NCBI GenBank assembly: GCA_010094045.1
Contig: ML986624.1
Location: forward strand, 1-64,000
Length of the DNA: 64,000 nt
From: Lojkania enalia
Taxonomy: Eukaryota > Ascomycota > Dothideomycetes > Pleosporales
Direction: 5' to 3'
Both the position numbers and the translations under genes were made by a program. Positions within the stretch are counted from its first letter, which is position 1. The number at the start of each line of letters is the position of its first letter. Shown here one piece after another: positions 33,624 to 46,600 of this stretch. The notes under the pieces are model-generated. The model saw nothing but the letters and a program-made list of their open reading frames with translations. It was not told the origin of the DNA and did not search any database.

Positions 33624-36600
33624 ATGGCGTCCACCCGCGAGCACGAGCTGAAGCAGCAGGGCGCCCTCGAAGCTACTCGCAATCCCAACTCCGCCGTCAC
33701 CGCCGATACTGCAGAGCAAGCGGTGCTAGAGGAAGCGAAAAAGGGAGGAAGCGCCGCATTTCAATTCGACCCGGATGCCAGCCCGGAAGAGAAGCGGGCG
33801 CAGGCCAGAGCCGTACGCCAGCCAGAGCAATTTACTCAGATTGAGCACCACTGACCGTGTCCTACCAGCGTATTCCCAAGGGCTTCCACCACGAGCGCAA
33901 GCCCAACGCTACCGCCCTCGTTTCCGATGCCGTAAGTAGCCATCGAATCCGCACTCATCATGACGACGACTGCTGACATGGCATGCAGGACGGTTCGGTC
34001 GGCACCAAGTATGAACTTCCACCTCCTACCAAAGCCGGCGCCGTTGAACCATCCTCTCCGTCCTCTACAAAAGATGCCAATGGCCAAGCACCTGAGCTAG
34101 GCGAAGACGCCCGGTGGGAACGAGTCGGCTGGGCACCGCGCTTCGGCATGCCGGGCTCCGACGAGGATGACGACGAGGGCACTCTTCTCGACCACCAGAC
34201 TTGGTTGGAAGGCAGGCTGGAGGACAAGTTCTTTGGCGGTATGTTGGTGTATGGGAGATTTGGGAATTCCCAACAAATGCTGATGAGAATTACAGACTGG
34301 TATCACAACACCGGCGTCATCATATTTGCTTGCTTGTCCTCATGGGTCACAGCACTACTCGGCGGAGGCCTTGGATGGGTCTTCATAATAATGGCTGTAT
34401 GCGGAACCTACTATCGAACTTCGATTCGCCGTGTACGCCGCAATGCGCGCGACGACCTCAATCGTGAAATGGCCAAGAACAAGCTAGAAACCGATCATGA
34501 GAGCCTTGAGTGGATTAACAGCTTCTTGGTCAAATTTTGGCCCATCTACGCCCCTGTGCTCTGCGAGTCGATTGTCAATTCCGTTGACCAAGTCCTCTCG
34601 ACCTCCACCCCGGGGTTTCTGGATAGCTTAAAAATGAAGACCTTCATCCTTGGTACGAAGCCGCCGCGCTTAGAACATGTCAAGACATATCCAAAAGCTC
34701 AGGACGACATCGTGCTCATGGACTGGAAGTTTAGCTTCAACCCTAACGACACCGCCGACCTTACCGCAAGACAGATTAAGAACAAGATCAACCCAAAGAT
34801 CGTCCTCGAAGTCCGTGTTGGAAAGGGTGTTGTCAGCAAAGGATTGGATGTCATTGTAGAGGATATGGCATTCTCCGGCCTCATGCGTGTGAAGTTCAAG
34901 CTTCAGATCCCCTTTCCCCACATCGAACGCGTTGAGATCTGCTTCCTAGAGAGACCGACGATTGACTACGTGTGCAAGCCGCTTGGAGGTGACACTTTTG
35001 GATTTGACATCAATTTCATCCCCGGCTTAGAGACATTTATCATGGAGCAGATTCACGCAAACCTTGGTCCGATGATGTACGATCCAAATGTGTTCCCTAT
35101 TGAGATCGCCAAGATGCTCGCGGGCAATCCTGTTGATCAGGCGATCGGTGTTCTTCAAGTCACTTTCCATGGCGCTCAGGGCCTCAAGAACCCCGACAAG
35201 TTCTCCGGCACTCCTGATCCATATGCAGTCGTTTCGATTAATAACCGCAACGAACTTGGAAGGACCAAGACGGTGCACGAGAGCGCTAACCCTCGCTGGA
35301 ATGAGACTATGAATATCATCATCACGTCTCTTAAGGATTCCTTGACGATTAATATCTTTGACTACAATGATATCAGGAAGGACAAAGAGCTAGGTACTGC
35401 TACATTTGCACTAGAGCAACTTGAGGAAGATGATGATCACGAAAATCTGCACCTGGAAGTCATGTCCGGAGGCCGACCGCGCGGTATCCTTCAGTGCGAT
35501 GTACGCTTTTTCCCAGTCCTTGAGGGCGAGAAACTGGAGGACGGGACTCAAGAACCTCCTCCAGAATCCAGAACTGGCATTGCTAAGTTCACGGTAGAGC
35601 AGGCGAAGGAGCTTGATGGCTCTAAGAGTTTGGTCGGCCAATTGAGCCCATACGCTATTTTACTACTGAACGGACGTGAAGTACACAAGTCAAGAGACAT
35701 GAAGCGAACAAACAATCCGATTTGGCCTGACGCTTCTAAGGAGATGCTCATTACGGATCGCAAAAAGGCCAAGCTCGGACTTGTCCTAAAGGATGATCGA
35801 GGTTTAGTTGCAGATCCTATAATTGGTACATACCAGATAACCATTGACGACATGCTGGATCTTACTGCCAAGGGCCAGGAATGGTACAATCTAGCGGGCG
35901 TCAAGACGGGACGCGTCAAGATGAAGCTTCAGTGGAAACCAGTTGCACTCAAAGGCGCCCTTGGCGGCTCTGGTGGCTATCTCACCCCCGTTGGAGTGAT
36001 GAGATTGCATTTCCAGAACGCTCGAAACCTTAAAAACGTGGAGACAATGGGTAAATCCGATCCGTATGTCCGTGTACTGCTTTCCGGCGTCGAAAAGGGC
36101 CGGACAGTGACCTTCAAGAACAACTTGAACCCGGATTGGGATGAGGTCGTCTATGTTCCTATCCATACCGTCCGCGAAAAGTTGACCCTTGAAGTCATGG
36201 ATGAGGAACACCTCGGCAAAGACCGTTCTCTAGGCCATGTTGAACTATCTGCCTCGGATTATGTTAAGCAAGACGAGAATGGCGAGTATCTCGTTAATGA
36301 ACAGAAGCAAGTTAGGTCCGATGGGCTCCGGATGGGTACTAATTCCCAGCCGAAAGGTACCTTGAATTACACCGTCTCCTTCTATCCAACATATCCAACA
36401 TGGGACCCTGATGACGATGAAGAGGATGAGAAGAGTAGTACTATTGAGGGCGTATCTCGTCAGAGTTCAGTCAAATCGGTTGGATCGACAAAGAACTCTA
36501 TTGCTGGATCCAACAATTCTATTAGTGGGCACAAGAGGAACGTATCAGGTGTTTCTCGTTCCGACACCGTTGGAACGATTTCTTCCCTTAAAAAATCACC

Positions 36601-38473
36601 CACAGCCCATGAAGATAGTGAGGTCGAACTCGCGAAGCAACTTGAAAAAAACGAAGGTCATCAGGAAGAGGCCGTTTCTCAGAAGAAGGAAATTGAGAAA
36701 CTCCGTCTGACTCCTGACGACCTTCAGAAGTATGGTAAGCAAGCTCAGTCCTCTTGTGCCGTCTTTTGATGAGCAATGCAACCACTGCTAAACTTCCATT
36801 ACTAACAATGAACAGAAACCGGCCTCATTGTCTTCAAATTGATCGACGGCGAGTTTGCCGAGTCGGGTGGCTATATTGATGTCGTTATGGACGATTTCGC
36901 TTTCCCTTGCTACTCGAGCTCTAAGATAAAGAGCAGGCATATGACGTTTAATGAAGGTATTGTTTTTGTCCTGGCCGCTTATTGCACGCTTCTGATTAGT
37001 GATAGTTGGCGATACTATGGTTCGTGAACTTGACTTCTCCAAGATCACTCTTCGTCTAGTGGAGCACATCGATAGGAAAGGTGAGGGAGATGAAGACCAT
37101 ATCGTTGCTAAATTGACAGGTAACACTCTGGACACTCTCCGGAGGTGCTTAGTAAGTGATGAAACCTCAAGTCTCAGGCTCTTCTAACGCAGATGTAGTA
37201 CACTCCAACGCAACTAGTATTAAAACACAAGGATGGTCGAGAGAATAAAGTTACTGTCAGCCTTAAGTACCTTCCTATCAAGATGAGCCTCGACCCGAGC
37301 GAGTCTTTCAACAACCAGGGTACACTCCGCGTAGACGTCCTAGACGCTGCTGATCTTCCAGCCGCTGATCGTAACGGCTATTCTGATCCCTACTGCAAGT
37401 TCATTCTCAATGATAAAGAGGTCTTCAAAACCAAGACACAGAAGAAGACCTTGCACCCAGCCTGGAATGAGTATTTCGAAGTGCCGGTGCGTAGTCGAAC
37501 GGCAGCCAATTTCGAAGTCAAGGTTTACGATTGGGACTTTGGCGACAAAGCAGATTTCTTGGGGAAGGCTGCCATCAATCTCGAAATCCTAGAGCCATTT
37601 CAATCACAGGAAGTCACCCTTGGCTTGGATGGCAAGTCGGGTGCGATCAGACTTAAGATGTTGTTCAAACCGGACTATGTCACACGCTCACGGCAAGGAT
37701 CGAGCACCTTCTCAGGTACCTTCGCTGTTCCAGGAAAAGTCATTGGCGCCCCCGTCAAAGGAGTCGGCAAAGGCGCCGTTCTCGTTGGTGGTGGCGTCGT
37801 TCGTGCAGGCACGTTCCTAGGCCGTGGGTTTAAGCGTGGGAAATCACGCGGCATAAATGGAACGGAGGACTTTGATCGCCCAGAAACGGCCAATGGTTCC
37901 CCCGAGGATACGCCCGTAATCTCGGTCGAAGGTGCTGATGGTAATGGTAGTGCAACTCCATCGTCAAACCACCACCGTCACAAGTCATGGGGTGCACAAT
38001 CCTTCGCTAGCCATTCAGGCGGTGTAAGCGGTGTTGACCAAGGGACCGCGAACCTGTCCGTCATTTCTGCATCTGGTTTTCCGCAGGGCACGAATGTTCG
38101 CGTGCACATCCGCCTCGACTCATCCAAAGGCAGCAAAGAAGTGTACAAGACAAAACACATCAAAGCACCGCAGGGTTCCGTCCAGTTCTCGGACGAGTCT
38201 TGCAAGATTCCTTGCACGGCCGATTCGAGTTTCAAGCTCATCGTCAAGGACCATAGTACGTTTGGTAGTGATGATGAGCTAGGCGAGGCACAATTCTTCA
38301 TTGATGATCAGGGACAAGGCAGCGAGAAGAGCGTCAAGGTTGGGGAAGGGCAGGTTGTTATCCGGACGAGTTTTGTTCCGGCCGATGCGTCGAGTACGGC
38401 GCCTCATAGTCCAAAGTTGAGGAAGGGTTTGTTGGGTAGGGGGAGAGATAGTAGGAGTGTGACGCCTGCATGA
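33624..38473 (+). CDS. tricalbin-type SMP/C2 protein (ER-plasma membrane tether)
   Basis: Seven exons: 33624-33812, 33869-33931, 33989-34238, 34296-36734, 36816-36956, 37006-37151 and 37199-38473. All phases agree and the product is 1500 aa. Order: disordered N-terminus; hairpin membrane segment at about 175-210 (GVIIFACLSSWVTALLGGGL); SMP lipid-transfer domain at about 236-445; C2 domains near 450-570 (SGTPDPYAVV), 592-700 (degenerate), 730-850 (MGKSDPYVRV), a divergent block near 980-1060, 1116-1230 (NGYSDPYCKF), and a last degenerate one near 1360-1460. Tricalbins anchor cortical ER to the plasma membrane and move lipids in a Ca-dependent way. The third intron (57 nt) is 3n long without a stop; splicing restores FFGDWYHNTGV, the usual tricalbin wording. 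The sixth donor could be another GT nearby, but GTAAGT after CGGAGGTGCTTA keeps the frame. Confidence 0.94.
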
Positions 38474-38978
38474 CGATTTTATGAGTAGGTTTTTTTGGAG
38501 GACAGGATTTGGTCTGGTGTAGGGGTATGCAGGAGACTGGCAGGGAGGATATGGCGATGATTCTCTTTCCTCTTTCTTCCTTCCCCAAAATGTTTTTAGG
38601 TGATCCTACTTTTATCATTAATTTCCATTTTCATTCACACTGTAGGATTTTGAGATTATATACATGGATTAGGAGATTGTTCTATACCGCGAAGACAATG
38701 TATGTAGATGATGATGTAACTCTGTAACAGAATTACTCTTCCGGTATCGAATTTTGAAACATCCGTTCTTCGTTATAATTGATTTCATTTTCCAGTTGAA
38801 GTTCCCGGGCTCGAGGTCGAATCTTGGCATCATGACCGCTAGCGGAAAGTAGCTAGTTAAGCGAGACCACCATCCCACTCTAAAATTTCCAGAACCTCAC
38901 CCTCACAAACCGAACATCGACAAAGCCAACCTTCACAACCGCAACGCACCACATCGTGGAATATACAAATCTATCATC
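38474..38978. other. spacer between tricalbin and eS21 genes
   Basis: 505 bp with the tricalbin 3' end and the promoter of the ribosomal protein gene. No motif I can name with confidence. Confidence 0.55.
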
Positions 38979-39432
38979 ATGGAGAACGAACGTGGTGAGC
39001 TTGTAGATCTGTAAGTTGGCCCTCTTCAAGCTACTCATAAGCTAGAATCCCGCACTTCCACGCTTCTATGGAATTGCAATTGCGCGTAAACCATCACATT
39101 CACTACCCTCGCCATCGCCGCTATGGATATAATCTTTCATATCAACACACCCTGAACCCCTAGAATGAATTAGGCAGAGTTCGTTAACACTTGAATTATA
39201 TAGCTATGTTCCCCGCAAATGCAGCGCCACCGGTCGCATTATCAAAGCTAAGGACCATGCCTCGGTGCAAATCTCCATCGGAAAGGTCGACGAGAACGGC
39301 CGCTATACCGGCGAGAACCAGACGTATGCTCTCTGCGGTTTCGTGCGCGCGATGGGCGAGTCGGATGACAGCTTTAACCGGCTGACGCAGAGGGATGGAT
39401 TCTTGAAGGGCGTGTGGAGCGCATCGAGGTAG
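38979..39432 (+). CDS. RPS21: 40S ribosomal protein eS21
   Basis: Two exons, 38979-39010 and 39204-39432, with a 193-nt intron (GTAAGT donor; TATAG acceptor). The product is 86 aa, and yeast Rps21 is 87. Exon 1 encodes [11 protein letters not shown] and exon 2 continues [20 protein letters not shown], then [15 protein letters not shown] and KGVWSASR. It is a small-subunit protein used in late 40S maturation and translation. A short first exon split near codon 11 is usual for ribosomal protein genes. I looked for a C/D snoRNA in the intron and saw no C box. Confidence 0.97.
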
Positions 39433-42400
39433 ATACTGGCTAGAGGTGAGTGGTTTATTTGGTTTGGGTGATATAAATCAAGTTTGGGGTGTTGGGGTGC
39501 ATCTGGGAAGTATGTGTTTGAACCTAGGCTGACATATACAGGTGTCTGATCTAAATTGCCAAAGCGATGATGGGTGAAAGCGCGGCATTTTCTAGACTTG
39601 ACGGAGCCTAAGATTTCCATATCATGATTACTTTAGAGATCGAGGATATGAACGGTTTTTTGTGATGAGAATCGGATAAGGGTTGATTCGAGTTCAATGA
39701 ATTAATGAGAATTCTCAAAATACAATCCATGTCTTCCAATGCCTTGATCTCATCCTGTCCAGTAAGATCGAATCGAATCGTCCCATCGTCTTACCAACTA
39801 ATTTCCCACTACCAGTTCCCAGAGTCGCAAGTCTTCCATTAAGCCTCAACTACCTAACTTATCCCATTCAGACCTGATCACTCACGTTCCTTAGCTCGCT
39901 AGGTTATTTAGGCTACAACAGCGGCAGCCACATTCTGCAGTCCAGCCCGCAAGCGTATTATCCGCAACACACAGAACTCCACAATCTCCATGCCGTGAAC
40001 ACAAGGAAATTCAACGATCACCCCATCACCATTTCGCACCTTACGTACAGCTCAACGTATGCACTATATCTACAAACAGCTAGCAGATACCTTCCTAGCT
40101 GGTAGACTGTGATATGCATAGAGCAGTCTAGTTCCTAGATAGTTCCAGATACTAGTCCTCTCATCTAGACACGTTCGATGCCATAGTCATACGCAAGAAG
40201 CATTCCGTTGCAGTACATATGATCATCGTACCGGGTATGCAGTGCAGCATGCGGGCCTATTAGTTCATCTGGGTCATGCATTACGTTGCAAGTAGCTTAC
40301 CGTGTGTATGGCAGAAGGGTAATAGACTTGATTGCTCTTCCGTGCCGCAGTATAGTCGATGCGGGGCAATGAACGCATGCTGTTGTGCATGTGTAGATGC
40401 TAATGGATATGTTCGGCAGATGAGATTGTCACGTTCCCTTTTCGTAGTTATGCTATTTTGCTGGCAAATATTATCGTCTTTTTTTTTTTTTTTTCAGGTG
40501 TTCCGCAGTATCACCCATGTACGCTGCGAGTGCTGTGGGTAGTGTGGATTTGGGAGCGGAACATAGATGAGCGGATGACCATTTGTGCAACAGCGCTCGT
40601 GCTGTCGTGTACGATGTTTTGGTGAAGGTATGTGGCAGTCACTTTGTTCCGCGGAGGTTATGGGTATCTACGGGGGTGGATTAGAAAATTATCTTCCCCG
40701 GGTTACACGGCGTTTGAAATGGGCTATAGTTGGTGGTGGTATTGGTTGGATTGGCATGAGTAGTGTTATCGAAGCAAGAATGATATCTGCGTTTGTACTT
40801 GTCCAGGGACTCTGCTTGCTGGCCTATCGTCAGGAGTCTCACTAACCACGCCACATGAGCGGTCTTGTGGGCGAAAGTGGAGACCCTGGCCTACCTTGCA
40901 CATGCTGAAGGGACAGGTGTACGTAAACTATGCATGCAGCTTAACGTTAGTTACTAACACCGTAATCTTGCATTCATATCCGTACTAATCTATCCGTGTG
41001 AGTAACTTTCCGTCGGTTTTGGATATAAGAAACTGTCGACAATGTATTTGGACTCTTAGCCATGTTTGTACAAAAGGAGAAACTAAAATGAACTACCGGC
41101 ATGTACAGACACTCTTATGAAGTCGTGAGGGATCGGAGACTGGCGAATTATAGCGTCGTAGATTTTTTGTGTAAGTTAAGTCTTATAGAGGGCGGTATAG
41201 CAAGAATTGATTCACGTGGTGTTACGGAAGGGAAGAGGCCATAAGGCTGAGAGATACTGTACAAACATCTTCCATTCTCTTCTCCGGCCCGTACTAGGCC
41301 GAATTAAAAATCCATTATCCCCCCCTTGCATAAGCTTCCACCATCAGCCATATACAAAACAAAAAAAAAAAAAAATCCGCAATCCGCATCCGCGCCTCTC
41401 CTTCACCCACAAACCCCACACAAGCACCCCGTTCAGTCTGTGAAACATCTCACGAAAACACACCCTTCCTCACCTCCCTCAAAACTTGGAACTGTATCCA
41501 ATAGTCTCGACCAAGCTAGCCTTAATAGCCCCAAATTATATCCTAGCAAAAGGTGGTACCAGCCTATATCTAGACTAGTCAAACACGGGCTATCCAACAC
41601 CACTGATTTTATAGACACACAAGCTTCGTGAGCAGCACGAATTTATCGCCCATAGAACACGCCACCTCCAGCACCATCGAGCCGCCCTCCGTCATCGCAC
41701 ACGACTGGAAAGAGAAAAGAGCGCGACCAGCGCGAGGAGCACGATATCCGTTCACCGATATGGAGATGCGCGCAACATGCAGAAGTTTATTGTTTTATGT
41801 TATTGGTAGACGAATAGAGGGGAGGCTGAGGGAAATGGAAGGTTATAATGACGCGTCTCCTACTCTCCAAATGCTTGGCTTTCTAGTCGTTGTTTTACTA
41901 AGTATCAAGCACGCATCGTAGCCTATGATAGCATTAAACAAGATATAACTTAGTCTGTTCATTAGTTCAATACTGTTTTTCATTCCAATTTAAAGACAAT
42001 GCATGATAAACTATACAACATCCAATCACACACGCTTTTCCTCCTTTCAAAAGGTCAATTCTAGGTAGCCAGTCTACGAGGATGCAGTATTCTACTCTCC
42101 CATTCCCCTCTTTCTTTCTCTCGATTAACCGGGGGGGGGGGGGGGGGGGCGCAAACAAAAAAAAAAAAAAAAAAAAGAAGGCACACGAGGCCGGACCTTT
42201 ACCGATCAGAGAATTTTGCATTTCCTTCCCTCACCGATGTCAGCCCGTCTATGGCTTATATGCATAGCCGAACCACACCGTCTCCTCCCTCGTACTCCAT
42301 CTCTGATATCTGTCGATTATCTGATGCAGCCAACAACTCGAAAATCTGTGAATCCGTCGACGGAATTTTGCCTCGGGCGGATGAGGTGATCGCATTGAAG

Positions 42401-43641
42401 GAAGGGTGGAATGATTATTGCGCAAGGCTAGACGCTTGGTTGGTCAATAGAGATCGCGAGATGTCCAGCGCAACTCATGATTGGCGATTTCTATGATGTC
42501 GGCGAAATATCCTCGCACCACGGCTTGTGGTTGCGGCGAGGCGCACTCACCGTCAATCTCTATGCAATGATCCTCCGGCATTACTCCTTGCGGACGGGAG
42601 ACGGGAGGTATTCCTTTCCGTTCGTGTATGTACAGATGAAAAGCAATTCGCGTCTCTGGACTGGCCGCATCAACATGAATCTGATTAACCAGGCAATGCT
42701 GAGTACGATTGGCCAACTGTCCGTCAGCGGATCTCAGCATGCGCAAATGTATGATATTGGTCAGAAGCAAGTAATATGTAGCGACTAATAGCCATAAGGC
42801 TGTGATTCGATCGGACGAACAATGAACTACCCAGACCGGACAACGAGGCCCTGTTGCCAGGTACATAAACAACTCTGCATGCTGCGGGTACACCGCAGTT
42901 TCACGTTTTTGCTTTTTCCCATCACCGTCGGTAATGGATAGGCACGGGGATAAAATTTTATTTGTAGGTCTCCAATTGCGGTGCCTAAGGAGCACGGAAT
43001 TATGCGCATTGATAAGTGTCCGCCAGAATTCGTGATCTCTGCTGCTAGCAGAGGCTTTTCCTCGTATTTTGTGTTTGGCGTAGATTAAGGTGTATTTGTA
43101 TACTTAAGCCGATGATAGGGATAGGGATTGTGGTTACAGTGCAGTTTTCGCGGCCTTGCTGTCTCACAATTTCTGCAACAATTATCCATTACACGTGTGC
43201 CAACTGACGTACCTGGGTTTATCTCTCTGATAATCTTACATGTCCCCGACGTCACCTTCCTGTAAAACCCCACTTGCATGCTCCACGCCAGTGAACCTAC
43301 ACCCCACACTATCTATAATCGTACGGCATTCGTAATCGACAAAAGGAAATTTCGACACGTGGGCCAAGAACGGCACGAATCCATCGCGTACTCCGAATCG
43401 AGCCGCCCGCAGACCGGGGAGAACGGCACGTTTTGCGGATCCGTTTGTTTAACAAGTGAGTCGCTTGGCGCGAAAGGCGGTGTGATTGGACTGCAGCGGG
43501 AGGCAGAAAAATCTGTGCCGCGCATATACATCTCCCAACCACCCCCTTTGGATATCGAGAAAATACTGCAGTGCTGGTGATGTCAGGGTCGCTCGTAACA
43601 TCTAACTGTCCTGCATATTCGTGAATACACGATGGAATTTA
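39433..43641. other. 4.2 kb gene desert
   Basis: No gene I can support. Several open stretches on the plus strand (41628-41921 opening with no ATG in context, 42251-42496 from an ATG, 42477-42788) have a faintly coding texture but no recognised domain and are overlapped by an open antisense frame (42995-42444). They may be relics. Homopolymers: T16 near 40481, G19 at 42131-42149 and A20 at 42157-42176. The last 60 bp are the 3' region of RTC1. Confidence 0.5.
42131..42176. repeat. G19 tract followed by A20 tract
   Basis: Nineteen G, the spacer CGCAAAC, then twenty A. The G run could form a G-quadruplex by composition; this is not shown. Confidence 0.9.
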
Positions 43642-46600
43642 TTAGGATTTTGGCATTTTGCCGGTGCTGGTCGTGTCTTGTGGACGGAATTGGGAGGTCA
43701 TTTGTGACTGTTCATTGGGCGGAACTACTCTAACCCTTCGCCCTTCTTCTTTCCGGACCATTGCCGGTGGTACGCCTGAAGCCTGGGCAATAGTAGTCTG
43801 GTTGTGATCCCGAATTGAGTACCCGGCTTCACCGATGGCGCTTCGGACCGCAGACACGGCTTTGCTCTCATCGACCTTCCAATCATCGCCCCTTCGGACG
43901 AGCTTATTCCGCTCCTTTTCTGCTTTTATGCGTCGAAGCTCCTGAAGCTTTTCTTCCCGTCTCTTGCCCCAGACACAGTCACAGAGACAGCCCTCCGTGG
44001 CACAGGCTCCATCAGACAGTGGATGCGCAAACCATGTCGACAGACAATTCATATGGCCGCCGTGCCCGCAAAGCGGACACCAGGTCCAGAGTGTTGCTTT
44101 AGAAGGACTCGATTTCTTGGGCTCAGAGGGAGAAGGGCCTTCATCTTCAGCTCCTTTATCATTTGCTTGTGTGATGAGCAAAGAGTCCTTCTGGCGGACT
44201 TTGCTCCTCATACTAGTATTAAACTTGGGTTTAGCGTTCTTCTTCGCAGAGACAGACTCAAAGGCGGGATAACGGCCCCAGCAAATAGGACAGGGTGCCT
44301 GCGCTCGTTTACAAGTTTCGCAACGCATCTTGTCTTTTGAATTGTTGATCGGAGACTTGCAACTTAGGCATAGGAGACCGAGTTGTGTGTCTTTCAGTGC
44401 TTGTTCGTATACAGCGGGATAGGTAGGGTACGCAAGACGGCGAAGAGATGCTGCAGCATTGAAAAGGGAAAGACTATGCAACTGTGCATGATATGTATGA
44501 AGAATGGCTTCCGCTTGATAGGGGTTAATACCTGTAGCAAGAAGTTGAGTAAGCTGGTTAGATAGGACAGTCCGGGCTTGACTTGGGGTTAGTCCTAACG
44601 CTGTAAATGTGTCCGAAAAGTTAGAAATGACCTCTTCAATGTCAACTTCCGACGTGTCGGATAGATTCTGTGTCTGGGGAAGAAGTGGTGCAAGGAGGAG
44701 AAGGAGGAGCGAAGACGTCTGCGCATCGGACAATGTGTTCGTGTGGAAAGCTAGGGTGCTCTTCAAAAGACCGATGACGGCGAACGCCGATCCTTCCTCG
44801 GCATCAGTATGTAAATCCTGGAAGTCGGATAGTAGAGGCGGGTCCTCAGCTGCCGTATCAAGTCTCGGAGGAGCGCTCTCCGTTGCATGAGGCAGTGTTG
44901 CGGGCGGCTTCTGGGCGTGCGTATATACCATATCCTCGTAAACGTCAGGAACTATGGTGCCACTGGCTTCTAAATCCATGCTGTAGTCCATTGATGACGT
45001 GGATTCCTCACCCTTGCTACTTGCATATGCTTCGGACTCGGAGCTATCGTGGCGGAGTAGTTGGTTGTTCCTTCGCAAGTTTTCAATATCTTTGACAGCC
45101 TTCTCAGTACTATTGTATTCAACAGAGTGACCTTTGGCACTATTGCCAGAACCTCGATTGGCTCCACCAACAGCATTGGGAGTCGGTATGGCTCCGCTTC
45201 TCCCGATCGGAATCGTTGTTGGTGATACCTGAACACTTTTCCCTAGGCTGTCAGCGGCCGCGGGGCGGCGGTTTGTGGCGCCGTTCTGCTCCGCTAGTCT
45301 AGGGTTACCGAAACTAGAATCCGCTGGTCCATCATGCCATTGCTCCGGTACCGAGCCCAAGCCGCGAGAATTGGACTTGCCGCTCGCGAAAGAGCTTGGC
45401 ATTGATGCTCCTCGCTGCGAATCTGTAGATGCGGAGAACATGGCAAAACTCTCGTCCGAGTCGTGGCGATCTAGGCGGGATGGTATTTTTATGTTGATCC
45501 CATGCACGTGAGTAGGTTCTAGGCTGAGCGGTGGCCGAGGAGGCGCTCGCCAACTGCCGATCAGGGCTCGACGTTCCTCAATATCTGCAGATGATTGATA
45601 CCATTGGGGACTATTGAACTCAGGGCGGCTGACTGCAGGCATTTGTCTGGCATTCTGCGGGACCTGTAAAGATTCTTTCTCCAATGAATGAGGATTAGCA
45701 AGGGCCGGCGGCAGCTTGATCGCTTCGTCATGGTCGGGGTCCGGGAGATGTGGCGACTGCTGTGTATTCGTGTCTATAGATGCAGACGTCGTGAGAGGTC
45801 GAGCAAGTGGGGTAGCCAAATTTGAAGTACTCTCATTTGTAGCCGGGGACCGATTCGTGCCATGAAACGATTGTGACTTGTCAATAGCGCCTTGAATGGT
45901 CCGCAAGGTAGGATTTGGAGGGAGTGTCAGCTGTCGATCATACGCTATTGGCTGGTCAGATGAAGGTTGCGGTACAACGTCAGACAGGGCGAGCGCTGCG
46001 GGCTTTTTGTACCCTAAACGACGCTTCTTATGCAGCTCGGCTCGCCGCGTGGTTGCAATAGTAATCGAGAGGCCGAACGCCTTCCAAGTCTGTGCGAGCC
46101 TATAGAACGCAGCTCTTTGTGCATATTCCGCATTTTGGTCAAAAGCTTGCTGTAACTCATGGAACGAACGCAAAGTAGGAGGGTCCGGAAGTGGGATTGC
46201 TTTGTATTTCTGCGCCAGATAAGCAAATATCTGGACATTTATCGTACCAGGTAGGGTCCCTCGGAATGCAATTTGATTCGGCCTGAAAGAGTCGTTGAAA
46301 TTTGCCATGGAATCGGTAAGAAACATAACCTTGGGCGCCATTTCTGACGGGGGTGTACTGCCGAAAGATCTTGCGGATCTGTTGCTTGCAGTACGGCCAT
46401 GATGTCCCCTGAATGAGGAGCTGAGGAAACTGTCATCTAGACTGTCATCGGCGGAGCTTCGAAGGCTATTTTTCTCGGGACTGCTACGCTTCTCCCTTGG
46501 GTCGCCAATGTAGTGGTCGTCTAAATAATGGAGGCCCGAGCGCCGACGCCTAGGTCTTTTTTGGACGAATCCACCTAGTTCGCCACTTGGCGATACTGCA

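Noticed and set aside
39011..39203. Possible intronic snoRNA in the eS21 intron
   Set aside because: No C box (RUGAUGA) paired with a D box was found.
42444..42995. 183-codon minus-strand ORF
   Set aside because: No domain, opens without a clear ATG in context, and overlaps an equally open plus-strand frame. Coding status cannot be decided, so it is left uncalled.
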